Origin: Pempheris klunzingeri
Lineage: Eukaryota > Chordata > Actinopteri > Acropomatiformes > Pempheridae
Length of the DNA: 64,000 nucleotides
NCBI RefSeq assembly: GCF_042242105.1
Contig: NC_092032.1
Coordinates: forward strand, 6,118,415-6,182,414
Reading direction: 5' to 3'
The notes under the pieces were generated by a model. The model made no database searches and was not told where the DNA came from. It saw only the letters and a list, made by a program, of their open reading frames with translations. This document shows, piece by piece, positions 42,065-56,113 of the stretch (its first letter is position 1; each line of letters begins with the position of its first letter). The translations under genes and the position numbers were made by a program.

Positions 42065-45000
42065 CTACAAAATAAAAGACCACAGTTTTAAGACAAAGCT
42101 CAGAACAACGGGTGCAAACACCTATGCATGACTTTGTATGTGCAAAACAATTTTCACTATATATCACGAGATACATACATACATACAACCTGTAATGTTT
42201 CCCAACATGGAGGACCAAACAGCACATAGTGTGAAAAGCCCCTGTTGCTTTTTTTGCTTGTCTCAGAATAACATCACATCTACCTTTATGTTACATTGTT
42301 GTAAAATCCCCCCACTACAACTGATCACCAATTATGCCTGCAAATGTTTGCAGCTTTTATCAGTTTAATCAGTGGTCATGTGAAAACTCTGCATTCCTCA
42401 GAACTGACTTCTTCCTTTCAGTGAAAATAATATTGTGTAGTGATTACATTTTACCGCGTCTCTATTGTCTTTTGCTATGTATGTGTGCACTTGTCTGCCA
42501 TACTGTGAACATTGTACAACTTCTTGGTTCCAATTCAGAACTGTTGAATGGTATGTATGCTGTGTATTGAGGTTTACCATCATCTCTACAATAGATTTTT
42601 TTGGTAGAAAGTTACAGTGGGTCTGGCTTCTTTTCACCACCTAGGTGATAGATTCAGGTCTTTCAAAATTGACACCACAATTCTGACAAAGTGCTCGTGT
42701 AGACCTATTTTGCACTTCAGTCTGTAAATGTGCTGGCGATTTTGTGTGTCAACTTGATGTTGATCTTTTCTGTAAAAGTCACAGTGGCAATGTGGCAGGG
42801 TAGGACCAAGTAACATTTCCATTTCATGACCTACACAGATCATAAATTGAATGCAGTCATAATAATGTGAAATCTACAGCAAGCACAAATGTAAATACAC
42901 AAGTAGAAATGTGAAATAAACATCTTGTTCTGCCTTCTCAACACTGCACTGTAATAAATGATCATTCAAGTAGCATCTCTAATGCCCAAGGAAATAATGA
43001 CTTTCATGAACAAACCTTAAATTTACATTATCATGCTATATTGTACTGTACTATTATCAATTGTATTATTATTATCACTGACAACAAAACCATTTATATA
43101 CAGGGCAAACGTGTTTTAAGAGTCTTTAATCGTGCTTGAACATCATGGTCAACTGCAAAATGATGTTATAAGAAAAGCTTTTTCTTCAAAATGTGTCTAA
43201 GATTCATACAATTTGTAATTAGTAACTTAAGCTGTCTTTTTCTAATTACATTTGATCTCAAGACCACTTCATATTAATACTGAATATGTAATAAATGTGC
43301 CTTTCTTTGGGAATTGTCCAACTTCTTCCAGTTGCTAGCCTCTTCCAAAACAACCAGGGGAACAAGGTGAAGACAACATGCTCGCGATTGTCTTAGCCAG
43401 TCACTATACTCTCTGTTCCCTGTACCACGACTACAATTAGGTCCAAGCATTTTTTGATATGATTAAATGATCAGTGACAGCTTGCCACATAGGCTGGTTG
43501 ATCAACAAACATACTGTAGACCCCCAGTTGCAGCAGGCAGCTTTTAAGCAGCTTAGTAGGAACGAACCCTATTAGGAAGATAGGGACCATCCGTGCCAGA
43601 ATTAACTGATCAGTGTGTAGGGCTCGGGGCAGATGGAGACAAAAAATATCCACGTCAGCAGCACGGTACCAGACAAAGACTGCAATCTTGCTAATCTCAA
43701 AGTGTCATATGAGTGAGTTCATGACTGTTCTGCTGGGTTAATCAGCTATTCAAAAGAGTCCAAAGTTAAACTTTACCTTTTTTTGTAAAACTACCAATAA
43801 CATTAAGCATTAAAGCCTCTTTAAAAGTCTAGAACCAAACACAACATGCATTGTATTGAAATCTTTCAAAGATAAATAATTTCCTTCAATTTATAAAAAC
43901 AAAATGAACTGTCATGTACAGTGTACAGTGTACAATGAGCTGAATAAAAGCAAAAATTGTAAAAAAATATATATATATATATTGAAATTGTCAGAGAAAA
44001 CAAAATCTGAACACTAAATATAAGTGTGATAAAGATGATGTTAAAAAAGATAAAATGTTAAAATATGCCCCACATCCTTTTTAAAAAATGGCTGCATACA
44101 GAAAAATACAACGCTTAACATGTAACATATGCTGAAACTTGGTTGACTTGACATGCCAACATACAAACAGACAAAATGAAGGAACGCACAGCAATATAAT
44201 CAATCCATGAGCAAAAGACCTGACAATAAGGAAACGGCTGACACTGCTTAACAGCCCTCCATACATAGTAGGCAGGTGACAGCTATAACCGATAAAAGGG
44301 GATAAATGACGGGCATAGGACGGGGGCCAGCGGTCTTCTGCCATCACTCTCAGGGTCTTGACAAATGAATGATAAACTGTTATTAGCCAGGCAATAGACT
44401 GACTTGGGGTCACTCTGGAGGATGTAGTTTGTGGTGCTGTTGATCTGGACTGTGTTACACTGCATTTCTATCATTTTGTCAAACTCATTTACATCAATGA
44501 GGGTATGCTACATAACAGAATCGCCTCTCTGTATAATGCAAAACAGTTCAACAACAACAAAAACTACATCCTGAAAAACAGCCATCTAACTAACTACTTT
44601 TCTATTGATTAAGGAAGTTTTGAAGTTAAGATGCTTTTAGCAAAGAATTGATTAAAAGAAGCAATCCGGTTTAGAATCGAAGTCAAACTTATTACTTACT
44701 TACTGAATAAGTTGGAACACCTTAAGTTTATTTTAAATACCTCCTGCACGGTATATTTTCTTTCTGTTTCACTAATGGGAATCGTGTAATGACATAAAAA
44801 TTCAATGGATGGGGGATATATTCATATCAAAAAGCATAAGAGCATTGTGTGCACTGTATGCATTGTCAGGGCCAACTACTGGGTAGAAAATAACAACCCT
44901 TTTCATCAGCATATTATTTTATTAAATACAGAGTTATTTCTATCAGCCCTGGAAGTATGACTTAAAGATTCACTTGAGGGGATGCCTGAAGAATGCAACA

Positions 45001-45257
45001 GCACTGAAAAACACAGCAGCTCTGTGATTAGCAGCATCTTCCAAAAACCAATTCCTGACCACTGCACATTAAGATTGCAGGCAAATGTTCCAAATCTGAT
45101 TTTTCTTGTTCATAGTTGTCTCAGATCTGTAGTTTTTTCCACAACAGTGTGAACAGCTACATTTAAATTCTCCACTGTGTCGTCCTAAGCCTGATACAGG
45201 TCTGATTTTTTGCAATGTGCCCTCAGTCTGAACAACCATATCAGCATTCATGCACCT

Positions 45258-45480
45258 TTAACGTGATGTGCAGTAACACACTTCTGTTGCCAACCAATAC
45301 AACCCAAGTCCTATGTGCTTTCTTAGGGAGATGGCTCCCCTGAACTGAGTGTCATAACGCAAGAGTCTTGTGGAGAAGGGCTGACAGATGTAGTTAAAAG
45401 TAACCCATGACATTCTGAAATTTTGGGTGAAATCTGTTTCCGTGAACCCATTTACGTCACTAACTCCCAGCTGACTCCAC
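45258..45480 (-). mobile_element. PIF/Harbinger transposase fragment in wwp1 intron 1
   Basis: A minus-strand frame reads NFRMSWVTFNYIC, then DTQFRGAISLRKHIGLGLYW and LATEVCY. This is the FRM-S-xTF-xx-IC ... LATxxxY region found near the start of HARBI1-like transposases. The flanking sequence does not continue the protein in an open frame, so this is a remnant. The host intron (42065-48797) is otherwise anonymous AT-rich DNA with short microsatellites. Confidence 0.65.
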
Positions 45481-47299
45481 ATCCACACACACACATCTGT
45501 ACAGAAGTAGCAGCCACTGCTCTAAAAATGCCGTGATTAAAAAAAATTGGCTTTCTTTCTCCACATTCATGTCCTTGTTATCATCTGATGACCAATTCAC
45601 ATGCTTTCCCTGCACTTCAACTTATAAATGAAGCCACAAACGCTGAGGCCAGTGGCCTCCATGTTTACTTCTGTACAACAACAAATTTAAAAAATAATGT
45701 GAAAAATCAAACCAAAAACACATCTGTGCAATGTGAAAGTGCTTGGACTTGCAGTGTGAATGTTATCAGGTTTTTATGCTCTGCCTGTGCTCCAGTCTAT
45801 CCTGATGGTCAACATACATACATAGAAGTCAAGTCAGGCAGACTAGGGAGATCCTAATCAAGTTTTATTGCATGACCGTGGACTCTGATTTAATTTAAAG
45901 AGCCTTATGATTGGAAATGTATGGATTGAAACATTGTTTCATTCATCAGGGTATTTGTGCAGTGAGCTATATGATGAAATGACATCTTGATAATACTGAC
46001 ATTTTGGCTCCTGTATTCGGTGCATTTGTCTGATAACACATGGCAGATGGCTGTAAACTGGGAAGTCGGGAAGAGACACATTTATGTATGAAAGTCTTCC
46101 GGACATTTAACCACTGTCAGCACATTACACGTGATTGTGTGTGCAAGTTTTCCCATTTACAGTTTATCTATGAACGATTAAACAAAAAAGTAATCTGCAG
46201 ATTAACTTAAAATGAAAATAATTGTTAGCTGCAGCTCTAGTCCGAATCAAGGGCATCTGACTTTCCATCTTGCTTCAATCAGTATATATGGACATCTAAA
46301 TACAGTATTTTTCTAAACGGTCTACTTGCACTTGAGGTATACTTTAAACTGCACCAAGTCCAAGAGATGATAAACTTTAGACTAAATATGTAGGGCCATC
46401 ACATGTCTAGGTGAGAAAAGCACGACTCTGTAAAGTGCACAATAGCATTTAACCTTGCATATGAGGTTGCTTCAGCGTTTCTTGTATCATTATATGTGAC
46501 TGTTCTTTTTATAGTGTTCTATGTGCTGAGCGGCCTGTAGAAAAGAAAGCTAGCAGTGTTGACGTAAGGGTGGATTTGCTTACAAAACAGCTAGCACACT
46601 GCTTGCTGTTACACAATGCACTTTATATTTTGTGGTGCGTTTGTGTGTCTGCATAAATTCCAAAACTTCGTTAGAGAAGGTTGTTGACAGATTTTAGTGA
46701 CTGGGCTCATATGAAGAGTATTAAAGCTCTCTAATTTCACACACATAACAATTTGCACACCAACATGGGCGCTCAGGCCCACATGCGCAGTATTAGAGCA
46801 GCCTGCACTGGAGTACATCTGGGTGTACTATGATGTCGGGGTGGGGGTGCGTTTACATGAACGGGACTGCAGTTGCTTTTCAAACACACACTCAGTACAT
46901 TTAAATTGACTTTCTATAACAGCAGGAGGCAGGACAAGCTTCATTTTTACCTGCCAGAGATTTTGATCAGTCTCTTTAGACCATGTAGGGTTTCATTACA
47001 GTGCATTAGACACCCCAACATTGTGATAACTACACAGTTTAGCCTACGTAATGAGACAGCCATTATGCTTCTAAGTTCTCTAAATACAGTAGTACAGCTG
47101 ATAAATGTTAAGTGAACAACAATCTCAACAACAACCAATAGCTATTAAGTTCTTACAACTTTTCTTTATGTTGGCATAACACACCAGCTTTGCACAGTGG
47201 CGACGAGCTATGACTCCCATTGTTCTCACAGCTGCTTTCTTGCTTTTAAAAGGTCAATGTGTGAGCGTGTTTGTGCACATGTTTGTGTGAGTGAGAGAT

Positions 47300-47320
47300 G
47301 AGAGAGAGAGAGAGAGAGAG
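47300..47320. repeat. (GA)n microsatellite in wwp1 intron 1
   Basis: About ten AG units, followed by 'gttaaggg'. Confidence 0.9.
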
Positions 47321-48099
47321 GTTAAGGGAGAACGCAAACAAGTATATTTTAGAGCCAGAGTAAAAGTTGCTGCTAAAGTGACAGCTTCCTGCACGTAATT
47401 CCCTCCCAATGTGGCACTAATATATACAATATGTGACAGACTGAGATGCCAAACCACTGTTCATAGCTGAGACAACAGGATGTGCACTAATGGCTCTGAA
47501 ATACAATAGCCAAGATCGTACAGAAAACTGTCACCAGCCACAGAAACAAATAAAGTCATGTTAGCCTACTTTACTTTGAGGCCAAGCCTACACATAGAAG
47601 GAGAATGGATGACAACTGGGCCTAACCTTTATTGATAGGGATTCCCATCTGGTGTTAGCGGAGCCTAACTTAACTATGTTAGCCCTGTAACACATTGTGC
47701 TCAAAAGTCTCTATCTTAGCCAGTTAGGAATTGTTATGGTGCAAGTGTTACATTGCTCTTGTCCAGTATTTACAGATGGGGCGCTGCTTAAATGCTCTGG
47801 CAATGCTGTATTAAATAGCAGCGTGCCTCTTGTCAGGCCTGTTTACCTGAGTCTTCAGTCAACTGTTGTGGGTGACCAAAGAAGCACCTTATAAACAATA
47901 CATGTCAGCACCTTTGAGGTGAACTCTGTGTTTTTTGTTTCAGATCACAAAGTTCAGTAAACAGGGACATGACTTAATGGATAACAGAGCAGCGGATTGC
48001 TCACACTTTGAAAATGTCCGTAATATACGATAACAACACCTTGTTGATATTTCAAACAGCACTGATCAGCACACACGAACTCTGATACGCTTGAAGAAC

Positions 48100-48690
48100 A
48101 TTGGCTAACTTTAGATAATCTACTGTCATGCTAACGTTAGCTAACAAAGTAAAAGTAACTTTAAAGGGCAACTACTGGCCTTAAGGTGGCAATCCCCTAA
48201 ATCTGAGTCAATGTTTGGTACTCGTATATTTGCATCAGACGCTTCACATATGTACAGTATCTGTCAGATAAGGCTGGCTAACGGCATGTAGCCATGTACT
48301 GGCACTTGTCTGCAACGCAAGCTAAAGCCAGCTAGCTAGCTATCAATAAGCTAGCCAGATACTAACAGGAAAAAACTCCCCATTTTATTGCTAATCGTTT
48401 AAGTAACTAGCTTAACACTGGCTGACTACCCTTCTAATTACCCTTACGGTATCTAACTGACTAACCAGATCTCAATTTTCCTCACGCAACGGAAACACTG
48501 GACGTGTTTGTTTAATCTTTAGCTAGCGAGATAGCGCTGCAACTTGCACGGCTAGTTTAGCAAGCTAACGTTAGCTAAACTTAGCCAAGTTAGCTGATAT
48601 CCAATTGCTGCCAGCTAGCCGGCTTGCTAACTAATTTTCTTAGCGGCTTTGCTAGTTGTCCGCCATCGGAGCTAACGTTAGTCAAACAGT
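48100..48690. promoter_or_regulatory. Cluster of GCTAACGTTAGC-type palindromes beside the wwp1 promoter
   Basis: Within about 600 bp there are several perfect or near-perfect palindromes: 'gctaacgttagctaac' near 48131, 'gctagctagctat' near 48331, 'gctaacgttagctaaac' near 48564 and 'gagctaacgttag' near 48668. The cluster lies just downstream of the presumed TSS, in the start of intron 1. Whether it is regulatory or a fish repeat is unknown. Confidence 0.4.
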
Positions 48691-48797
48691 TAGGTTACAT
48701 TTGGGAGGACAAACTTGTCAAGAATTCATGTTGTGGCATTACGAGAAAGTCGTTTGTAAAGGTTTAACGCTAAGTTACATAAGCAGCCGTGTCTTAC

Positions 48798-48880
48798 CTT
48801 GTACGCTGTTCCGCTCCTTCCCTTCTTCACTGGTCTCTGCGGTTCTCTGTCGTTACGGTTGTCGGTAAAAAGCCCAACCG
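48798..48880 (-). other. wwp1: Non-coding first exon of wwp1 (right limit approximate)
   Basis: A minus-strand donor 'CGTACAAG|GTAAGAC' ends an exon at 48798, in a G+C-richer island reaching about 49020. This gives a spliced leader of the kind known for NEDD4-family genes and places the promoter near 48.9 kb. Confidence 0.5.
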
Positions 48881-49397
48881 TGCAGGCCCCACAGTCCGCT
48901 AGCTACGGTTCTCTGGCCATCTCTGTGCACAAGCCTCTGGGCAGCAAACACACGGGCGACAGGCGCGCCACCCCGAATACTGCTGTGTAATAACAAGGGA
49001 CAGGAGAGAGAGCCCTCCGACTGGGCACCACAGCTGCGTGTGTGTATAATGGAGTTATTAAACGGACTGAACTTACACAAACGATGCACTTTTCCCGGCG
49101 CATACAAGTACAATTTGTATATTCATAATATGTGGTGTTTTTTTTTTAATTTTTTTTATTTTTATTTTAAAACACTCGTGATCTGTCTACTTGAACGCAA
49201 ATACTGTATGTTGTGTGAATTTTAATTTTGTTTTTCCACATCAGTGTTTCTGCAACTCATTTTTCATTTATGTGTTATTTTATTCTAATATTGTACCTTT
49301 TTTTTTTGTCACATGTTGCTCACCTTTGAGTCTTATAATGGAGAGAGGCCTTTTTCATTTCACTTTACAAATTGTAGTTTATGTTAGTGTGTAACAG

Positions 49398-49560
49398 TGG
49401 TTCCCAACCTGGGGTTCAGGACCCTTAGGGGTCCCAAGATAAATCTAAGAGGGGGTCACAAAATAGAGGATACGTTTACCTCTTCTGGCTGTAAAAATCA
49501 TTTTTCATTTTCATCTGAGAAGGAGAAAATGAACTCATCACCACGATAAGAGGATCGTCT
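49398..49560. mobile_element. hAT-like transposon end remnant
   Basis: It begins 'cagtggttcccaacctgg' followed by 'ggtcccaagataaatctaa' and 'gggggtcacaaaat', text typical of terminal regions of hAT-type elements in fish. The matching opposite terminus was not found. Confidence 0.5.
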
Positions 49561-52500
49561 GTGGTGAGAAACCTAGTCTGCACACTTGTGTTAATTAACT
49601 TTTATCATCAAATGTATTTATCAAGTAAATATTGCTGTATGACTTATATTTACATTGCTATTCTTACACCACATTTATACAAGGGGCACTCCACACCGGG
49701 ACATTTATGTACTTTTGTACTCTCAGGCACTAGCTGCTCTTTTTGGCTGCCGTTGTTGTCTAGCATATGTCAGTTTATGATTCTAAAATTCACCCTTCAC
49801 ATCATCAGTGATATAACCTGGAGCCATGGGGTTTTCACTCTTTTTCAGGCACCCAGCAAAGGCTTGGCATATGTAAGCTCTCGTCCCCTGAGTAAACATG
49901 TTTGACGTTTATCGGCTTTGAGAAATCCAGAGTTTACAGGGAGGTTTTATGCTATATATTAGTCTGGCAAGCGCTAGACCACAACACCAGACCAAGTTTT
50001 TATTATATCTGACTGGTCAGAGTTATTAGATCAACATCTTCTTTTGGCTAACGCTTGTGACTATTGAATAAATAATCCATCTGTAAAACCTACCGAGACT
50101 GAGATTTTTGACAGCGGTTGAGAGTACACCTACTGTGGGGACCAAAAAAAATGAACCCAGAAACGGGAGGGAAGCCCTAGCTGTACACCAAAGCCTACAT
50201 CATTTTCTTTGATAATAAAAAAATGGATATCTGCCATTCTGTTTATGATTTGATCATCCAGCTGTAATACCATTGTGTTTACCATAATCAGATTGAGAGT
50301 AAAAACATCCAGAGATTTCTTCAAACATGTAAATAGAAAATATTTGCAAACACCAGTACAATACTGGCCACTTTACACTATTGGTTTTAGGCAACGCTAA
50401 TAGACTAACAAAAAAACAACAGATTATTTCATAAGTCTCATAAATTTTATTAGTATATATAGGTGCTGCTGCTGCTGGTATGTGTGTATTGTCTTGTCTT
50501 GTACTCTATATGTCTGTGTGTCTATGTGTGCAAATACACTTTCTTTCCAAACCTGCAATAGCTTATAGATGTACTAGTCTGCCTTGGATATTGTAATATG
50601 TGTACTGATGGGTTAATGTATTATTGTATTATATCTACTATAATACAATAATTCCAATACTTTATCCACAACTGCCACGTTATGTTGGGCTCACTCAGAC
50701 GTAATTGTACAGTTCAATGAACTTCTGTGATCGTGGGTTTAAATGGACACACCATTGCAGGAGAGTATGCCTTACATTGAAACCTACTCTTTACAACAGA
50801 GAGAGTGAGTCTTTGTATATCTCAAAAAATATTTTATTTACCCCTGTAGTCTACAAGGTACACAAAGTCTGAATAAGCACCTGTTTTAATTCAGTTGTGC
50901 CGAGGATTTCTCAGAAAATACTTTTCTTGCCAAGCATGTCACTTAAATAGAATAGAATACTTACGCTCCAGACATTTCCCAGCCCTCTCCCGCGGACTGT
51001 ATTTCACTTCATAAGTCACCATACCATTAAATGTAAAACACATGGAGAACCTAAGAATAAAAGAGATCACTTTGTCTCATTTGTCAAAATCTGTCAAAGC
51101 TATTATATTTAATGCAGACAAATGTACATTTGGTTGTCTTATCTACTTTTTCATACTTAAAAATGGAATTTGTAGGATTAGGCCACCTGTTCCAAATAAA
51201 TAGGGCAAGAAGTGCAGCACCCCTTCTCACACCCTCTTCCTCCCCTAAAAAAATGTTGCAATGTCTTCAAAAAAGATTAATTTATTTGTCATTTTTCAAC
51301 AATAAAATGAAAGCTTCATAATATTTACATTTAGAATAGAACAGTTTACAGTATATAATTATATGAAAACATCACCCTACAGTAATCAGATTAAGAAAAA
51401 ATACCAATTCCAGTGTAGCTGCAGGCAGTACAATGTCTGAATATGATATAGTAATACATGCAAATTAGATAGAAGATATTTGACCACGGACATACTAACT
51501 TGCAAGATATCTAACAGTATCATAGTATAATATTGATAAAAAATAAGATGCAAGAAAATGAGAAAGAAAACCACAGGGTGTCTTTGTTATACACTTTACA
51601 AGTTCAGTGACAATACAGTCACAGGCTGTATGCAGCAACCTGCGAACTAATGTTAGTTAACTGGCTAACTTCTATGGGAAATTATAGTAGAGAGCTAAGT
51701 GGCCTAGAAAGCACTTTCCAAAAATCGGGAAAAAACCCTTTGAATTCAGCCTTGTAGATCTCATATGAGTGAATATTTGGCACCTGGATAGCTGATATTT
51801 ACCATAACATTTCTTCAGAAACAGATTTTGTTGGACTGCTGACCTGAAATACGTGTAAGTTTACATAGCTTCTCTGTTCATACAACAGTAAGAGCTTTTT
51901 ATTGTTGGACACTGTTCGTATCATCTGGGTATCATGGATATACTGTAGATTTTGCTTTTGACAGCAGATGACATATCATCTGCAGTATGATACTAAGTAT
52001 GGTATGTGGTTTCCAATACAGCCATGGCATTAAATGGTTGACATCCTGTCCATCAACTTTGAATGCCTTTGAGCAACATCTTCTTGTCTCTGCCTGATCT
52101 GAACACAATCTGCCCCGACAGCAGTGGCAGTAGTGACCGTTTCAAGGTCTGCTGCTTCTAATCCAAATGGAAGAAATAACAGCTTGAAACAAAAAATGTA
52201 GCCATGCTTGAAAGAGCTATGGCTGCTGCATCTGTAGTGTTTTTCTTGTGTTGTCGTTGGCTGCTAGCAGTGCATAGATGTTTTATAAGAACTGCATATG
52301 GCACCGCTGCTCACTCACAGTATTGCAACAAGCATTTTCCCTCATAGACCACAACTGTAAAGGAAATATCTGTATCTCGACACCTCCAGCTATAAACATG
52401 TTCAATTATTACTCTTGTATCGTGTATTTTAAGCCATAGGAGTTTAATCTTTGTAAAACTTTTTTCCCCAAATGATGTCATTGCTGTGTTACAGGACATT

Positions 52501-52678
52501 CACCAGCCTGACTGGACCAGAGGCATGATGGGATGAGCGCTACTAACTCATATTCACTGGGCTGAATACCCCAAAACCTAACCCAGAAGCTAGACACTTT
52601 TTCATTGTATGTGCCAGGTGAGCAGTTCTTATTGGACTGACGAGGTGCCATTTTCGGTCTGGTATCCAGTTCTTATAA

Positions 52679-52735
52679 TCAATCAATCAATCAATCAAAT
52701 ACTTTATTAATCCCCGAGGGGAAATTCCGTTTACA
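52679..52735 (-). mobile_element. LINE 3'-end remnant with (AATC)n tail, reverse orientation
   Basis: AATC repeats (52679-52698) are followed by 'actttattaatccccgagg' and 'ggaaatt'. Reverse-complemented, the core is nearly identical to the element at 4722-4770, but the simple-repeat tail differs. Confidence 0.6.
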
Positions 52736-55573
52736 GTGGGGGGGGAAGTGGGGAGGAAAACAAGAGGAGAGAGAGGGGAGGAGAAAAAAAACATGCGACA
52801 CCAGACTATACTCATGTGGAGTGCAGTGTGGGACCGGTAAAAATAATATAAAGTATAATATAATACATACATGAGACTCTCACTGAGTTCTTATTCAAAC
52901 CAATATTAAACCAGTGCTCTTCAATCTATTCAGTGATTTCCTGTTGAAAACAAATGTAAGTCACTGCTCTCATCACTGGACTTAAACCTTACAGTGCCAC
53001 GCCATATAAAGGATCCTGCACGCTGTACTCATGTAATCTACACTGCAAAGTTCTTTGAACATGTCCTTGATAAATATTTACAACCAGTTAGTTGAAATGT
53101 GACCCAAATTTGATTTTTTTTCTTAATGCACAGGATGCATAGCTTGTCACCAGGGAAGTAAGAGGGGGCACATAGATGCCTGATCCTATTTTAAAGTGAT
53201 CAAAATCACAAGCACTAAAAATTTCAATTCCATGTTTTATGTAGGAAATTGTTTGCTTGGTTGCACAGACATGTTTAAAATATTACCAAGTCTAATGACA
53301 ACAGTCATTATGAGAAAATACTACTTAATATGCTTTAACCATTTTTGCAGTGCTTTGCTCTGTATTTTTCCAGTTGAATGGCAGATGTTGTTTGTGTAGC
53401 AACATTGGCTGCATTGACACTGTGTGTATCTTCCCACCTTTATCAGGTCTTCATGATATCTTCCTTTCACTTGATTCATACGACTTCAAAAATCACAGGC
53501 ATGATTTGCATTTAAAATCTGTTTTGAACCTCATGTAGACAAATGATCTGTTAGGCCTGTGAGATATGGGGGTGAAGCCTGTCATTTTGGTATTTGGCAA
53601 GTCTGCAAACATCCCATATGTGAAGCCTTTGAAATCAGTGGTGACAGTGATTCTCCAAAAGAAATGAGAAATGAGCAGTTGCTGTCAGAGAATCCCATGC
53701 TCTTCTCAAGTAGCAAAACATTTTTTGCAGGTTTTGGCTCATGTGCACCTTGCCCTCGGGTTCAAAATAAATGATCTATTAAGAGGAGGAACCAAAGCCC
53801 GTAGAGCTTCTAAGGAGATACAGGAAATGTGGAGAGGAAGTAATCACTGAAGTGCTCTGGTTCTGGTTATCTTCATGGGTTTGTGTCCCTATTAATTTAC
53901 AAATGTCTTAAATAGCTAGTAAACATGATTTTGTAGCAATATGCAGAAGCTAGTGTTAGCGGGCTGAGTAACCACCATGGTAACTACCACAACTTACTAT
54001 TGGGATTTAAAAAATTGACCCTACATCCTTGTATGTTACATGAACTTTAGTCCTGCAACAGGTTGCCACCTTCTGTCAGGATGTCCTCAGTTTGAGCAGA
54101 CTAAACGTTGGATGTGATAACTTGAGTGGATTGTAGTCTAATTGTTACAGTTTATGAATAAATACACCACCAATGCTGTTTATCACATGTAATGTCGAGC
54201 TAGGATGGAATCGACTTCATGCAGAAAACAAGCATGCAATTACACATGCTGGAGGGGAAGAAAACTGAGGGAATTAGACAGGGTATTAGCCTACTCCCCT
54301 GGCTACACAGAAAGTGGAACCTAATTTCACTTTGTTTGGCAGCCAACTGGGCATTTTTACATTCCGTCTCTTTATAGGCAGATAAAATCCAGAAACAAAC
54401 ATGTTACGTGGAATCAAATGCATCCTGTGGTCAGAACAGACTTAATTTGTGCTCCATCAGGTTCTTTTCATTGCCTTGTACATCCAGCAGACACAGGGTT
54501 ACACTAACATACATCACAGGCACTTATACATCAATGTAATTACTGCCTCCTCTCATCATGGTGGTTCTAATTCTGTTATAATGCTCAAACGAAAGGAAAA
54601 AAAAAACAGCCTTCTTTCCGGTAATTGCTCCAATGAACAATGCAATATTTTAAGTGGCTGGCATTTTTAAATCAAAGTTAATCACAGACAGGGAACGGAG
54701 GTGAGGAGAACAAAGCAGATATCACCAGCAAACATGTTGGCTGCTAAACAAACACCAAGGAGGTATGTAATGTGTTTGACATATATTTACCACATCAGCA
54801 GTTAAAGAGAAATAATTGACTTTGTTAAAGGGTATGCTTAACAAGCATGACAAGAGATCCTTTTTAATATTATCATGGTTACATGTCCACTGCGCTGCTT
54901 CTAAAACGGACGCAGGCAGGGCATTCCAAAGAAAAGAACAAAACGGTGCACAAACACTGCCAAGATGACTTGTTGACTGTTACTAATTACCAGCTGCAGC
55001 AGTGTGTGGCTGGTTTTATGTTCACCTTGTGAGTCTATGTGTCTGTAATCATGCCAAAATGCTGTCCTGGAGACATCTGTAGCAGGAACTACCACCGAAG
55101 TGGTTTTGACTACTTTGCAATGTTGTCACATGCCTGTGGACAGATATTGTCAACAAGACGGCATCACAACTGTACAAGATGCTGTCATGAAACTTAACAG
55201 GTATGCAGTTGTGATGACAACGATGGGTGAGTTCTGAGCAAGGGTGCCATATAAGTAGCAGGATGGCTCCCTCCCCCCTGGCACATTTGTTTAAAGTCAT
55301 GGATTACTGTGTCCCAGTTACAATCAATCATCAATCATTCCTGCCCCAAAATGACTGTGATACGATATCTGCCTAACTGCCCCCATACTGAAACAACACC
55401 ATGGCAAAAAGCTAAAACATCAGGAAAAGTCATCGAAATATATCAGAAGACAAAACATGGAACTTCATTTTGGATGAATAAATGATTCTAATGTTTCAGT
55501 ACTTTAATGTTTCATCTTTCATGTAGATTCTAAACTACTTTTGAGAGACTGTTGTCATCAATTGTCACTTAAC

Positions 55574-56113
55574 TTAACCCTGGAGAACCCAAGAACCCTT
55601 TTCTTCTTTGGAAAATTATGAACTATGCATTAAATTACTGCTATAAGTTCACTGAACACCAACATATCCACTTTTTCAATTTTAACCCTTTATTCCCTAA
55701 TTTAGGATTAGGGTCAAATTTGACCCATTGGGCTTTAGGTGTATCATTTCAAAGAATCACAATAACAAACACTGTCAATGCAAACTATTTTAAACTTAGG
55801 AAAATAATCAGTTAACCACACAGCTACATTTAACAATGTTTTTTTTTGCTTTATTTGTTGCATGTTAGAACTGGATTTCAAATGTACAAACACACTTTGG
55901 CCAATGGAAACAAGAACACAAGGCCAAAAAACTAACACCATGGGTCTTTGCTTATCAAAACATCTGTTCTGCTAGAGAGAGGAACTCACACTAGACATTG
56001 TGGTAGTCTTTGAAACAATTTCTTTTGTTGTTGATGCAGAGAGGAACTGCACATTTTTCACAGTGCATTTCAGTTTTGAGGTCCTTGCACACAGCACATC
56101 GACGGCGATTTAC
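55574..56113 (-). mobile_element. piggyBac element remnant: 3' terminus and transposase C-terminal end
   Basis: On the minus strand, 56113-55991 encodes about 40 residues and a stop. They contain RRRCAVC, then HCEKCAVPLC, then CFKDYH: the cysteine-rich zinc-binding tail of piggyBac transposases that contacts the terminal repeats. About 0.4 kb beyond the stop, the text TTAA then CCCTGGAGAACCC (55574-55590) fits a piggyBac end at its TTAA target. The rest of the transposase is missing: upstream of 56113 the sequence turns into AT-rich microsatellite. No partner terminus was seen, so the element is dead. A 16-bp palindrome (55711-55726) lies between stop and end. Confidence 0.75.
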
